Assembly (NCBI GenBank): GCA_039985655.1
Contig: JBDWSF010000016.1
Span: 124,001-188,000, forward strand
Length of the DNA stretch: 64,000 nt
Source: Postechiella sp039985655
GTDB taxonomy: Bacteria > Bacteroidota > Bacteroidia > Flavobacteriales > Flavobacteriaceae
Direction: 5' to 3'
The notes under the pieces were generated by a model. The model did not search any database. It was not told where the DNA came from and saw nothing but the letters and a program-made list of their open reading frames with translations. The translations under genes were made by a program, and so were the position numbers. Of the stretch, positions 1 to 8,407 are shown in pieces (the first letter of the stretch is position 1; each line of letters starts with the position of its first letter).

Positions 1-80
1 ATAGTTGGTGATTTAATATTAAAAATAATGAACCAAACCTTTTGATATAAGGAAGCTTAAAACATTTTAAACCATAAACA

Positions 81-518
81 ATGAAAAATATATTTGCTTT
101 ATTATTTCTAGTATCAACATTAGGATTTTCTCAAATTGTTGAGCCTGTAAATTGGAAAACAAGCGTAGAAAAAATATCTAGCTCAGCGTACATCTTAACC
201 ATACAAGCAGATATAATACCTGAATATCATTTGTATGCTTTAAACGTTAAAGAAGGCGGGCCGCTACCAACAGTTTTTATTTTTAATGAGAATGAAAACT
301 ACGAATTAGTAGGAGAAATGGAAGAGGACAAAGGGCATACTGTATTCGAACCTGTTTTTGAAATGATGGTTAAATATTTTGAAAATGTTGCTGTTTTCAA
401 ACAAAAAATCAGGTTAAAAAATAAAAACATAAATAAAATTACTGGAGAAATAGAATATATGACTTGTAATAATTCAAGTTGTATACAAGGCTATGATGAC
501 TTCGAATTCAGTATTTAA
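81..518 (+). CDS. Secreted stand-alone DsbD N-terminal (alpha) domain-like protein
   Basis: The 145-residue product has a signal peptide of about 17 residues, a short basic start and hydrophobic core ending in FSQ. The rest resembles the periplasmic alpha domain of the disulfide reductase DsbD. The segment around Cys129 and Cys134 (MTCNNSSC) sits where DsbD-alpha carries its redox cysteine pair, and the HLYALNVKEGGPLPT stretch is typical of Bacteroidetes members. The membrane beta domain and thioredoxin-like gamma domain of full DsbD are absent: the frame stops right after the cysteine segment. It may therefore pass electrons from a separate CcdA-like partner, or be a redox-active binding protein. 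The next gene begins 20 bases downstream, so the two may be cotranscribed. The domain assignment is fairly sure; the role is inferred. Confidence 0.75.
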   Translation: MKNIFALLFLVSTLGFSQIVEPVNWKTSVEKISSSAYILTIQADIIPEYHLYALNVKEGGPLPTVFIFNENENYELVGEMEEDKGHTVFEPVFEMMVKYFENVAVFKQKIRLKNKNINKITGEIEYMTCNNSSCIQGYDDFEFSI

Positions 519-538
519 TCATTATAATTTAACAGATT

Positions 539-1321
539 ATGAGCTACAACAATATTATAACAGCGTTAACGAATAACATTACAACAATAACTATTAATCG
601 CCCAAGCAAGTTAAATGCTTTAAATAAGGAAACGATTGAAGAATTACATGATGCTTTTAAAACTGCAGATGCCAATAAAGACTCAAAAGTAATTATTATA
701 GTAGGTCATGGTGAAAAAGCTTTTGTAGCTGGAGCCGATATTAGCGAATTTGCCAATTTTAACCCCAAAGAAGGCAAAAAACTAGCAGCAAAAGGACAAG
801 AATTATTATTCGATTTTGTTGAGAATCTTTCAACGCCAGTAATTGCTGCTGTAAATGGTTTTGCTTTAGGTGGCGGACTAGAATTAGCGATGGCTTGCCA
901 CTTTAGAGTCGCAAGTGACAATGCTAAAATGGGACTTCCAGAAGTATCGTTAGGTGTTATACCAGGCTATGGTGGCACACAACGTTTACCTCAACTTATT
1001 GGAAAAGGTCGCGCTATGGAATTAATTATGACAGCAGGGATGATTGATGCAAATCAAGCCTTAAATTACGGTTTAATAAACCATGTTACAACACAATCAG
1101 AATTACTTCCGCTTTGCGAAAAAATAGCCAGTAAAATAACCAGAAACTCGCCAGTAGCTATTGGTGCTGCGATAAAAGCTATTAATGCCAATTATAAAGC
1201 TGGCGTTGATGGTTTTGAGGTCGAAATAAAGCAATTTGGTAAAAGCTTCGGAACCGAAGATTTTAAAGAAGGCACTACAGCGTTTTTGCAAAAAAGAAAA
1301 GCAGATTTTCCTGGGGAGTAA
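539..1321 (+). CDS. Enoyl-CoA hydratase/isomerase (crotonase) family protein
   Basis: This is a complete 260-residue crotonase-fold protein, the usual length for a short-chain enoyl-CoA hydratase. The oxyanion-hole segment AGADISEF (about residues 64-71), the GGGLELAMAC helix with Glu115, and LPEVSLG with Glu135 match the two catalytic glutamates of mitochondrial crotonase. This favours true hydration of a trans-2-enoyl-CoA to the 3-hydroxyacyl-CoA in fatty-acid or butanoate metabolism rather than an isomerase-only role. The cytosolic location is inferred from the lack of a signal peptide. No other beta-oxidation gene lies nearby, so the exact substrate cannot be assigned. Confidence 0.9.
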   Translation: MSYNNIITALTNNITTITINRPSKLNALNKETIEELHDAFKTADANKDSKVIIIVGHGEKAFVAGADISEFANFNPKEGKKLAAKGQELLFDFVENLSTPVIAAVNGFALGGGLELAMACHFRVASDNAKMGLPEVSLGVIPGYGGTQRLPQLIGKGRAMELIMTAGMIDANQALNYGLINHVTTQSELLPLCEKIASKITRNSPVAIGAAIKAINANYKAGVDGFEVEIKQFGKSFGTEDFKEGTTAFLQKRKADFPGE

Positions 1322-1565
1322 GATTTTAAGGAGTATTCGTTTATAGATTTTTCGGATATGAAACCGTATTAATACTTCATACCCGCCATCAAACCAAGTT
1401 AGCTGATTTTTCTCATAAAATCAAGAGTACTATAGGTCTTTTCATAATTAAAACTCGATTAATCGAGTTTGTTAATAACCCTTTTTTCTTTAACATTTTT
1501 CAACACAAATTATAAGTAATTTTATAGGGCTTCAAAACAAGCATTCAACCCTTATTCTCATTACA
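1322..1565. other. Intergenic region with two small inverted repeats
   Basis: No credible gene is present. TGATTTT at 1404-1410 can pair with AAAATCA at 1417-1423, and a perfect 20-base palindrome follows at 1451-1470. These may form the end of the upstream transcript; the promoter of the radical SAM gene should lie in the AT-rich stretch at 1490-1560. Confidence 0.4.
1451..1470. repeat. Perfect 20-bp palindrome
   Basis: AAACTCGATTAATCGAGTTT equals its own reverse complement. It lies 130 bases beyond the crotonase gene and 95 bases before the radical SAM gene. It could be a hairpin that ends the upstream transcript or a dimeric-regulator operator; the sequence does not decide between these. 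Confidence 0.45.
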
Positions 1566-2645
1566 ATGAACCCAAAATCTGCCATAAAAGGTCGTGGTGC
1601 ACAGCTTAATGTACCCAATCGCTTCTTCGAATTAAGTCATGAAATGCGTGACGATTTTTTAGAATTCTGTAATAAAGAAGGCGAAGAGAGCGATAAAAAC
1701 AAAACGCAATATTTAAAGGTCTTTCCTAAAACCATAGTCAATAAAGTAAATAGTCCAGATGTTGGTATGCAGTATTCTATGAATGCTTACCAAGGTTGCG
1801 AACACGGCTGTGTTTACTGTTATGCGCGTAATAGTCACGAATATTGGGGATATAGCGCAGGCTTAGATTTCGAGCGTAAAATCTTGGTTAAAAAAGATGC
1901 GCCAAAACTATTAGAAACCTTGCTTAAAAAGAAAAGTTGGAAAGCGCAAACGATTGTTATGTCTGGTAATACAGATTGTTATCAGCCTGCCGAAAAAAAA
2001 TTTGAAATCACGAAACAGTGTTTAGAACTGTTTTTAAAATACAAACATCCTGTAGGCATCATTACAAAAAATGCATTAATCCTTAGAGATTTAGATGTAT
2101 TAAAAGCTTTGGCTAAAGATAATTTATTAGGCGTTAATATGTCTATTACATCGCTTTCGGAAGACACAAGACGTATTTTGGAACCACGAACAGCATCAAT
2201 AAAGAAACGTTTAGAAACGGTAAAAATATTAAGTGCCCATGGTATTCCGGTCAATGTAATGTTGGCGCCTATAATTCCGTCGATAAATAGTCACGAAATT
2301 TTACCATTGGCTAAAGCAGCTTCCGAAAACGGAGCCATTTCTATTGGACATACTATAGTGAGGCTAAATGGTGCTATTGGCGAGTTGTTTACAGACTGGA
2401 TTAGAAAAACGATGCCAGATAGAGCCGATAAAGTTCTACATCAAATAGAAGATTGCCATGGTGGTACTTTAAACGAAAATAGTTTTGGCACGAGAATGCG
2501 CGGCGAAGGTAAAATAGCAGAGCAAATAAACAGTTTAATTAAGTTAGCAAAACATAAATATTTTAAAGATAAAATTGCGCCTCCAAAATTGAACACCACA
2601 TTACACGAATCTTTTAAAACGGGACAATTAAACTTATTCCAATAA
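1566..2645 (+). CDS. PA0069-family radical SAM protein
   Basis: The 359-residue protein carries the radical SAM iron-sulfur motif CEHGCVYC, with Cys78, Cys82 and Cys85 in a C-x3-C-x2-C arrangement. It is followed by YARNSHEYWGYSAGLDFE, a signature of the PA0069 branch related to spore photoproduct lyase. The 4Fe-4S cluster should cleave S-adenosylmethionine to a 5'-deoxyadenosyl radical. The substrate of this branch is not established; its relatedness to SplB suggests nucleic-acid repair or modification but does not prove it. It stands alone, with its 3' end facing the minus-strand AhpD-like gene 17 bases away. Confidence 0.88.
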   Translation: MNPKSAIKGRGAQLNVPNRFFELSHEMRDDFLEFCNKEGEESDKNKTQYLKVFPKTIVNKVNSPDVGMQYSMNAYQGCEHGCVYCYARNSHEYWGYSAGLDFERKILVKKDAPKLLETLLKKKSWKAQTIVMSGNTDCYQPAEKKFEITKQCLELFLKYKHPVGIITKNALILRDLDVLKALAKDNLLGVNMSITSLSEDTRRILEPRTASIKKRLETVKILSAHGIPVNVMLAPIIPSINSHEILPLAKAASENGAISIGHTIVRLNGAIGELFTDWIRKTMPDRADKVLHQIEDCHGGTLNENSFGTRMRGEGKIAEQINSLIKLAKHKYFKDKIAPPKLNTTLHESFKTGQLNLFQ

Positions 2646-2662
2646 AAACCTAACCATTCTCT

Positions 2663-3253
2663 CTAAATATGTTTCCCTTTCTCCCAACCATGTTTCCCTA
2701 AATACTGCTCTCCACTTTCAACGGCGCCGCCTTCTATTGAAGTTCCCATGCTGTCGTTCCAGCGGTTTAAATATCCAAATAAAGAAATAACACCAAGCAT
2801 TTCTACAATTTCACCCTCATCCCAATATTGGTGTAAACGTTTTTTTATAGTTTCATCAACTGCATTTGGGACTTGTGATGCTGCCAAACTAAAATCGAGA
2901 GCCGCACGTTCTGCTTCATTAAAAGCAGGATGAGTTCTGTACTCCCAAACATTATCGAGTTGCTCTTGTTCTGCGCCATAGCGTTCGGCAGCACGAATAG
3001 CATGTGCTTGGCAATAACGACAACCAGTAGCATTACTCGACACCCAAGCAATCATACGTTTTAAAGCCGATGTTACTCGGCCATCATTAGCCATAACGGC
3101 TTTATTCAAATTAATAAACGCTTTACTAATGGCAGGACGACGCTGCATGGTTAAAACAGAATTAGGACAAAACCCCAAGGTTTCATTAAAAAACTCAGCA
3201 AGGTTTTTGGTATCCAAATCGTGGTCGGCAGATAAAGGTGTTACTAAAGGCAT
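2663..3253 (-). CDS. AhpD-like carboxymuconolactone decarboxylase family protein
   Basis: The 196-residue alpha-helical protein carries the alkylhydroperoxidase core motif GCRYCQAH, with Cys78, Cys81 and His84 matching the CxxC-x2-H active site of AhpD-like peroxidases. True carboxymuconolactone decarboxylases lack this cysteine pair, so peroxide reduction is the likelier activity. The gene is divergent from an OsmC-family gene 56 bases away, and that family also deals with peroxides, so a shared oxidative response is plausible. The start at 3253 gives a normal N terminus (MPLVTPLS) and lies about 40 bases after a candidate -7 box. Confidence 0.85.
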   Translation of the reverse strand: MPLVTPLSADHDLDTKNLAEFFNETLGFCPNSVLTMQRRPAISKAFINLNKAVMANDGRVTSALKRMIAWVSSNATGCRYCQAHAIRAAERYGAEQEQLDNVWEYRTHPAFNEAERAALDFSLAASQVPNAVDETIKKRLHQYWDEGEIVEMLGVISLFGYLNRWNDSMGTSIEGGAVESGEQYLGKHGWEKGKHI

Positions 3254-3270
3254 AATAAAATTTTTAATAG

Positions 3271-3278
3271 TATTTTTG
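3271..3278 (+). promoter_or_regulatory. Candidate -7 box for the OsmC-family gene
   Basis: The plus strand reads TATTTTTG, matching TAnnTTTG, 31 bases before the OsmC start. With the opposite-facing box at 3292-3299, the 56-base gap would hold two overlapping divergent promoters. Confidence 0.35.
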
Positions 3279-3291
3279 AAGTCACAAGTAA

Positions 3292-3299
3292 CAAAAATA
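3292..3299 (-). promoter_or_regulatory. Candidate -7 box for the AhpD-like gene
   Basis: The minus strand reads TATTTTTG, an exact fit to the Bacteroidetes -7 consensus TAnnTTTG, 38 bases before the start codon. No clear -33 TTG is visible, and AT-rich DNA gives such matches by chance. Confidence 0.35.
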
Positions 3300-3309
3300 A
3301 TTTAGAATC

Positions 3310-3732
3310 ATGGCAATTAAAGTTACCACAAAATGGTTAGGAGAGATGCGATTTGAAAGTACAAATCCGTCAGGACATAATTTATTTATAGATGCAGGAG
3401 AAGAAAACGGAGGTAAAGGTGAAGGTTATCGACCAAAAGCATTAATGCTTTCCGGATTAGCAGGTTGCTCAGGTTTAGATGTAGCGTCTTTAATCAAAAA
3501 AATGAAATTAGAGGTTGATGATTTTAAAATTGAAACAGAAGCTAATCTAACAGAAGAGCATCCTAAATTTTACGATAAAGTAACCCTAAATTTTCATTTT
3601 TATGGCGATAATTTAAAAGAGAAAAAGCTTCAAAAAGCAGTCGATTTATCGATTGAAAAATATTGTGGCGTTATGGAAATGTTTCGTCAGTTTGCAGAAT
3701 TATCAGTAGAAACTCATTTTCATAATTCATAA
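3310..3732 (+). CDS. OsmC family protein
   Basis: The 140-residue protein belongs to the OsmC/Ohr superfamily of thiol peroxidases. Two cysteines at the expected places are seen: Cys53 in SGLAGCSGLDV and Cys119 in EKYCGVMEMF. The family reduces organic or inorganic hydroperoxides through this pair as a cytosolic dimer. The general YhfA-like OsmC branch fits better than Ohr, but the substrate cannot be read from the sequence. recJ starts two bases after the stop codon, so the two genes are almost surely cotranscribed. Confidence 0.88.
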   Translation: MAIKVTTKWLGEMRFESTNPSGHNLFIDAGEENGGKGEGYRPKALMLSGLAGCSGLDVASLIKKMKLEVDDFKIETEANLTEEHPKFYDKVTLNFHFYGDNLKEKKLQKAVDLSIEKYCGVMEMFRQFAELSVETHFHNS

Positions 3733-3734
3733 AA

Positions 3735-5426
3735 ATGCGCTGGACGCTAAAACCAAAAGCAGAACAAGAAAAAATAGCCCTTTTAAAAGAAGCGCTACAG
3801 ATTGACGATACTATTGCTACGTTGTTAATTCAACGCGGTATTGAAACATTTGATGCAGCCAAAACTTTTTTTAGACCTAGTCTAGACGATTTGCACGATC
3901 CGTTTTTAATGAAAGACATGGATAAGGCTGTAGCGCGTATAGAAAAAGCAATCGCCAACAATGAAAATATTCTGGTTTATGGTGATTATGATGTTGATGG
4001 CACCACTTCAGTGGCCTTAATGTCTACCTATTTAAAATCTAAATATCCGTTAGTTCACACGTATATTCCTAATAGATATGATGAAGGTTACGGCGTCTCT
4101 TATAAAGGTATAAACTTCGCTCAAGAAAATGATTTCTCACTTATAATAGCTCTAGATTGTGGAGTAAAAGCCGTTGAAAAAGTGGCTCATGCAAAAACAT
4201 TAGGGATCGATTTTATTATTTGTGATCACCACAGACCAGGAGATGAATTACCAGATGCTTCAGCTGTTTTAGACCCTAAACGAGAAGATTGCGAATATCC
4301 GTATAAAGAATTGTGTGGTTGCGGCGTAGGCTTTAAATTAGTACAAGCTTTAGCGTCAAAAGAAGGACAAACGGTTTATGATTTAACCCAATATTTAGAT
4401 CTAGTAGCAACCGCAATTGGTGCTGATATTGTGCCTATAGATGGAGAAAACAGGGTGCTTGCTTATTTTGGATTGAAGGTTATTAATTCGACCCCTAGAG
4501 CAGGTATTAAGGCTATTTTAGATCAAGTTGAAAAAACAGTGCTTACCATTACCGATGTTGTTTTTATTGTCGCTCCAAGAATTAATGCAGCGGGTAGAAT
4601 GAAACATGGAAATTATGCCGTAACTTTATTAGCAGAAGAGGAAGAAGACAATGCGCGCCAATATGCGGCTGAGATTGACCAATATAATTTAGATAGACGT
4701 GAAACAGATAAACTTATTACAGAAGCGGCTCTTAAGCAAATTGAAGAACAAAAAGAACAGGAACGGTTTACTACTGTTGTTTATGACGAAAATTGGCATA
4801 AAGGTGTTATTGGTATTGTGGCTTCTAGATTAACAGAAACCTATTACAGACCAACTTTAGTCTTTACTAAAAGTGGTGAAAAATTAGCAGCCTCAGCACG
4901 ATCTGTTCGTGGGTTTGATGTCTACAATGCTATTGAAGCGTGTAGCGAACATATAGAACAGTTTGGAGGTCATAAATACGCAGCAGGGTTAACGATAAAA
5001 GAAGAAAACTACCAAGCATTTAAACAAGCATTTGAAGCGGTAGTTGAAAAAACGATTGACCGAGATTTATTGACACCAGAAATTAAAATTGATTATAACA
5101 TCAATCTCAATGAAATCTCTCCGAAATTTTACAGAATTTTAAAACAGTTTGCGCCTTATGGACCAAATAATATGACACCCGTTTTTATATCAGAAAACCT
5201 AATAGATACTGGTTATGGAAAATGCGTTGGTGCCGATAAAACACATTTAAGAATGACGGTAAAACAACCGCAATCTTCAAATAATTTTGTAGGTATCGGG
5301 TTTAGTATGGGCGATAAAATTGATGTTATTTCTAACGGAAAACCATTTAGTGCCGTGTACTCTATTGACGAAAACGAATGGAAAGGAAATGTGTCGCTTC
5401 AATTTAAGTTCCGAGATATAAAGTAA
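3735..5426 (+). CDS. recJ: Single-stranded-DNA-specific exonuclease RecJ
   Basis: The 563-residue protein, normal for RecJ, has the DHH phosphoesterase motifs in order: VYGDYDVDGTTS at residues 81-92, DCG near 141, and DHH at 164-166. The DHHA1 motif GGHKYAAG lies near residue 415, and a C-terminal OB-like domain follows. RecJ degrades single-stranded DNA 5' to 3' in RecF-pathway recombination, mismatch repair and base-excision repair, using Mn or Mg ions bound by the DHH aspartates and histidines. It starts 2 bases after the OsmC gene, pointing to translational coupling. All key residues appear intact. Confidence 0.97.
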   Translation: MRWTLKPKAEQEKIALLKEALQIDDTIATLLIQRGIETFDAAKTFFRPSLDDLHDPFLMKDMDKAVARIEKAIANNENILVYGDYDVDGTTSVALMSTYLKSKYPLVHTYIPNRYDEGYGVSYKGINFAQENDFSLIIALDCGVKAVEKVAHAKTLGIDFIICDHHRPGDELPDASAVLDPKREDCEYPYKELCGCGVGFKLVQALASKEGQTVYDLTQYLDLVATAIGADIVPIDGENRVLAYFGLKVINSTPRAGIKAILDQVEKTVLTITDVVFIVAPRINAAGRMKHGNYAVTLLAEEEEDNARQYAAEIDQYNLDRRETDKLITEAALKQIEEQKEQERFTTVVYDENWHKGVIGIVASRLTETYYRPTLVFTKSGEKLAASARSVRGFDVYNAIEACSEHIEQFGGHKYAAGLTIKEENYQAFKQAFEAVVEKTIDRDLLTPEIKIDYNINLNEISPKFYRILKQFAPYGPNNMTPVFISENLIDTGYGKCVGADKTHLRMTVKQPQSSNNFVGIGFSMGDKIDVISNGKPFSAVYSIDENEWKGNVSLQFKFRDIK

Positions 5427-5436
5427 TTTTAAAATG

Positions 5437-5454
5437 TTTCTGCTTTCGCAGGAA
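5437..5454. repeat. Small hairpin of the TTCCTG/CAGGAA type
   Basis: TTTCTGC (5437-5443) pairs with GCAGGAA (5448-5454), allowing one G-T pair, around a TTTC loop. It lies between recJ and the preferred MFS start. A similar element occurs at 9470-9489, so this may belong to a small dispersed repeat group. Confidence 0.4.
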
Positions 5455-5460
5455 ATTGAT

Positions 5461-6729
5461 ATGGAAAAAACAGACCCCTACGCAGCATTACGAATCAAAG
5501 AATTCAATGTTTTTTTATTGGTGCGTTTTCTTTTAGTGTTTGGATGGTCTATGCAATTTATTGTTATAGAATGGCAAGTTTACAGCTTAACAAAAGACCC
5601 GCTTTATTTAGGATTAATTGGTTTAATGGAAATTATTCCTGCGCTAAGTATGGCGCTTTTTGCAGGTCATATTGTAGACCAGAAAGAAAAACGAAATTTA
5701 TTAGCATGGTGTATTGCTGCTTTTTCGTTAATTAGTTTTGGGCTCTTTTGGTTAACCTCGACAGAGATTGCAACGACTTGGTCTTCCCAAAGTATTCTTT
5801 ATGCTATTTATACATTGGTTTTTTTTGGAGGGTTTCTACGATCGTTTTTTGGGCCAACAATTTTTTCGTTAGTCGCATTAATTGTTCCAAAAAAGGTTTA
5901 TCCCAATGCGGCCACATGGAATAGCTCTACATGGCAGATGGCACGTGTTTTAGGTGTCGCTTTCGCGGGATTTTCAATTGGTTGGATTGGCGTGCATTGG
6001 TCGTTATGTATCATTTTTGGATTCGTTTTATTATCACTACTTATTTTATTTCAAATAAAAAGGAAACCTATTTTAAACCCAAATATTGGTGAGCCTGTTA
6101 TGCAAAGTTTAAAAGAAGGCGTAAATTTTGTATTCAAAACCAAAGCCATCTTAGGCGCTTTAACTTTAGACATGATTTCTGTATTATTTGGTGGTGCTGT
6201 GGCCTTATTAGCTGTTTTTGCTGAAGACATTTTAAAAGTTGGCCCAAAAGGTTTTGGAATTCTAGTTGCAGCGCCCTCAGTTGGTGCTTTTTTAACCATG
6301 TTGGTTACTGCTTATATACCTATTAGTAAAAATGCTGGAATGAAATTGCTAGCTGCTATATTTGGTTTTGGGGTTTGTATTGTTGTTTTTGGATTGTCAT
6401 CTATTTTTTGGATATCTGTTGTCGCACTATTTTTTAGTGGTGTTACTGATGGTGTATCTATGGTGATTAGACAAACCATTTTACAACTTAAAACTCCTGA
6501 TGAAATGCGAGGGCGTGTATCATCTGTAAACTCTATGTTTGTAGGCTCTTCAAATGAACTGGGTGCTTTTGAAAGTGGTTTAACCGCGAAACTTATGGGT
6601 ACTGCTACCGCTGTTGTTTTTGGAGGCACCATGACCTTAATCACCGTGATAGCTACAGGTATTGTTTCGCCTTCTTTTAGAAAATTAGATTTAACCAAAG
6701 ATATAGAAGCCCACGAAAGCGAAGATTAG
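5461..6729 (+). CDS. Major facilitator superfamily transporter
   Basis: A hydrophobic protein of 422 residues with about 10-12 predicted membrane spans, in the arrangement of MFS enterobactin-exporter (EntS)-like efflux carriers. The loop GHIVDQKEKRN (after span 2) is the family's conserved cytoplasmic motif between spans 2 and 3, and a matching DEMRGRVSS loop occurs in the second half. A further in-frame ATG at 5434 would add nine residues (MFLLSQEID). I prefer 5461, because the extra stretch coincides with a hairpin repeat and AGGAAAT sits just ahead of this ATG. It lies 34 bases after recJ. The substrate is unknown; siderophore or drug export is possible. Confidence 0.85.
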   Translation: MEKTDPYAALRIKEFNVFLLVRFLLVFGWSMQFIVIEWQVYSLTKDPLYLGLIGLMEIIPALSMALFAGHIVDQKEKRNLLAWCIAAFSLISFGLFWLTSTEIATTWSSQSILYAIYTLVFFGGFLRSFFGPTIFSLVALIVPKKVYPNAATWNSSTWQMARVLGVAFAGFSIGWIGVHWSLCIIFGFVLLSLLILFQIKRKPILNPNIGEPVMQSLKEGVNFVFKTKAILGALTLDMISVLFGGAVALLAVFAEDILKVGPKGFGILVAAPSVGAFLTMLVTAYIPISKNAGMKLLAAIFGFGVCIVVFGLSSIFWISVVALFFSGVTDGVSMVIRQTILQLKTPDEMRGRVSSVNSMFVGSSNELGAFESGLTAKLMGTATAVVFGGTMTLITVIATGIVSPSFRKLDLTKDIEAHESED

Positions 6730-6789
6730 AAGGCTTAGGTCAATTTATCTTAATATTTACGTTAAATTACAATACGCAAACCCATAGAG

Positions 6790-7263
6790 ATGAATTTTTT
6801 AAAAAAGACTTGGAGCAAACTTATTGTTTTATTTAGACAAGGCTTAACCCCAAAACAATTAGCTTTAAGTTTAGTTATATCCATGTTGGTGTCTATTTTT
6901 CCAATGTATGGGATTAGTACTATTATTTTAACATTTATTGCAATACCTTTAAAATTGAACTTACCAATAATGATTGGTGTTAGTTATATTGCTGAACCTA
7001 TAAAAATCGTATTGCTCATCCCTTTTATAAATATTGGAGCATGGTTTTTTGGAACAGAACATACCCTTTTAACCTTTGAAGCTATTAAATCAAGCTACAA
7101 TGAAAGCTTTAGTGCCACTCTAAAAGCGTTATCTTATGAATTGTTATGCGGATTTATAGGTTGGACTGTGGCTGCAATTCCTTTGGGTATTTTAAGTTAT
7201 TTCATTCTGAAAGGGGTTTTAACATATTTCGGTAAATTAAAAGTTAAAAAAGAAATCACTTAA
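6790..7263 (+). CDS. DUF2062 domain-containing membrane protein
   Basis: The 157-residue protein has three to four hydrophobic segments. It begins with the DUF2062 hallmark LTPKQLALSLVISMLVSIFP (about residues 20-39). DUF2062 proteins are small inner-membrane proteins of unknown function that are often found near or fused to glycosyltransferases, but none is adjacent here. It follows the MFS gene by 60 bases on the same strand and may be cotranscribed. No catalytic residues can be named. Confidence 0.8.
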   Translation: MNFLKKTWSKLIVLFRQGLTPKQLALSLVISMLVSIFPMYGISTIILTFIAIPLKLNLPIMIGVSYIAEPIKIVLLIPFINIGAWFFGTEHTLLTFEAIKSSYNESFSATLKALSYELLCGFIGWTVAAIPLGILSYFILKGVLTYFGKLKVKKEIT

Positions 7264-7431
7264 CCAAGGTGTTTCAGAGGATTAAATACTTTCTTATTAC
7301 TTCATTTTTATCGAGACTCTATCACCACTAAACAAAGTTTAGCGTCGTATGTAAACATTTGCTACATTTAATTTTAGATCGCTACACATTGATTTTCAAA
7401 CCGTTTAATAAAAAATAATTAAATTTAGGGT

Positions 7432-8319
7432 ATGGAAAGATTAAAAAAAGAAGATATTAGTCAGGAAGTTTTTGAGTTGTATGATGATTATGCTCACAAT
7501 AAAATTGAAAGAAGACAATTTCTCAAAAAATTATCATTGTACGCCGTGGGCGGTATTACAGTGTCATCACTACTCAGTTTTATAATGCCCAATTATGTAG
7601 ATTCTATAATAGTAAACCAAGATGACAAAAGGATCAGATCTGAGTTTATCACCTACAAATCCCCAAAAGGAGGTGGAGAGATTCGCGGCCTTCTATCTAA
7701 ACCAAAAAAGGCAAAGAAAAAATTACCCGGAATAATTATTGTCCATGAAAACAGAGGTCTTAACCCTTATATTGAAGACGTAGGAAGAAGAGCGGCATTA
7801 GAAGGGTTTATTACATTAGCACCTGACGCTTTAACTCCGCTTGGAGGATACCCTGGTAACGACGACGAGGGTAGAACACTACAAAAAAAGTTGAACAAAA
7901 ATGATATGCTCGAAGATTTTATCGCTGCCTATCAATATCTTCAGAAACATGAAGACTGTACCGGAAAAATAGGTGTTGTAGGTTTTTGTTTTGGAGGCTG
8001 GATATCTAATATGATGGCAGTAAAAGTACCTACGCTATCTGCAGCTGTACCCTATTATGGAAGTCAGCCTTCCAAAGAAGACATCGCTAAGATAAACGCA
8101 CCGCTTATGATTCATAATGGCGCTTTGGACAAAAGAGTAAATGCAGGTTGGCCTGCTTATGAAAAGGGTCTCAAAGAACATAACAAGAAATATCAAGCCT
8201 ATATTTACCCTGAAGTAAATCACGGATTTCATAATAACACAACACCTAGATACGACGAAGCAGCAGCGCATTTATCGTGGAGTCGTACTATCGATTTTTT
8301 TAGGGATAAACTCAAGTAA
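7432..8319 (+). CDS. Tat-exported dienelactone hydrolase family protein
   Basis: This alpha/beta hydrolase of 295 residues has the dienelactone hydrolase triad: Cys186 in GFCFGGW as nucleophile, Asp233 in GALDKRV and His264 in VNHGFH. A glutamate in VHENRG (residues 105-109) fits the residue that activates the cysteine. The N terminus has RRQFLKK (Arg27-Arg28) and then a hydrophobic stretch at about residues 36-52. This is a twin-arginine signal with no obvious cleavage site, so the enzyme is probably exported folded or held at the membrane. It may hydrolyse ester or lactone bonds outside the cytoplasm. It is monocistronic, with its 3' end facing the aldo/keto reductase. Confidence 0.87.
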   Translation: MERLKKEDISQEVFELYDDYAHNKIERRQFLKKLSLYAVGGITVSSLLSFIMPNYVDSIIVNQDDKRIRSEFITYKSPKGGGEIRGLLSKPKKAKKKLPGIIIVHENRGLNPYIEDVGRRAALEGFITLAPDALTPLGGYPGNDDEGRTLQKKLNKNDMLEDFIAAYQYLQKHEDCTGKIGVVGFCFGGWISNMMAVKVPTLSAAVPYYGSQPSKEDIAKINAPLMIHNGALDKRVNAGWPAYEKGLKEHNKKYQAYIYPEVNHGFHNNTTPRYDEAAAHLSWSRTIDFFRDKLK

Positions 8320-8407
8320 CCAACTTAATCCTAACTATAAAGTAACACATTAATTAAAACGAGCACCAGGGATTGAAAACTAAAAAATATACTTTTACAT
8401 AAATATA

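Noticed and set aside
706..921. Minus-strand open frame inside the crotonase gene
   Set aside because: It is antisense to a gene with clear family motifs and has no protein-like pattern of its own. The same reasoning removed many other antisense or shifted frames, for example 2845-3051, 6312-6698, 18600-region and 43325-43555 frames.
5434..5460. Longer start for the MFS transporter (MFLLSQEID...)
   Set aside because: The extra codons coincide with a small hairpin repeat, and the ATG at 5461 has a purine-rich AGGAAAT ahead of it.
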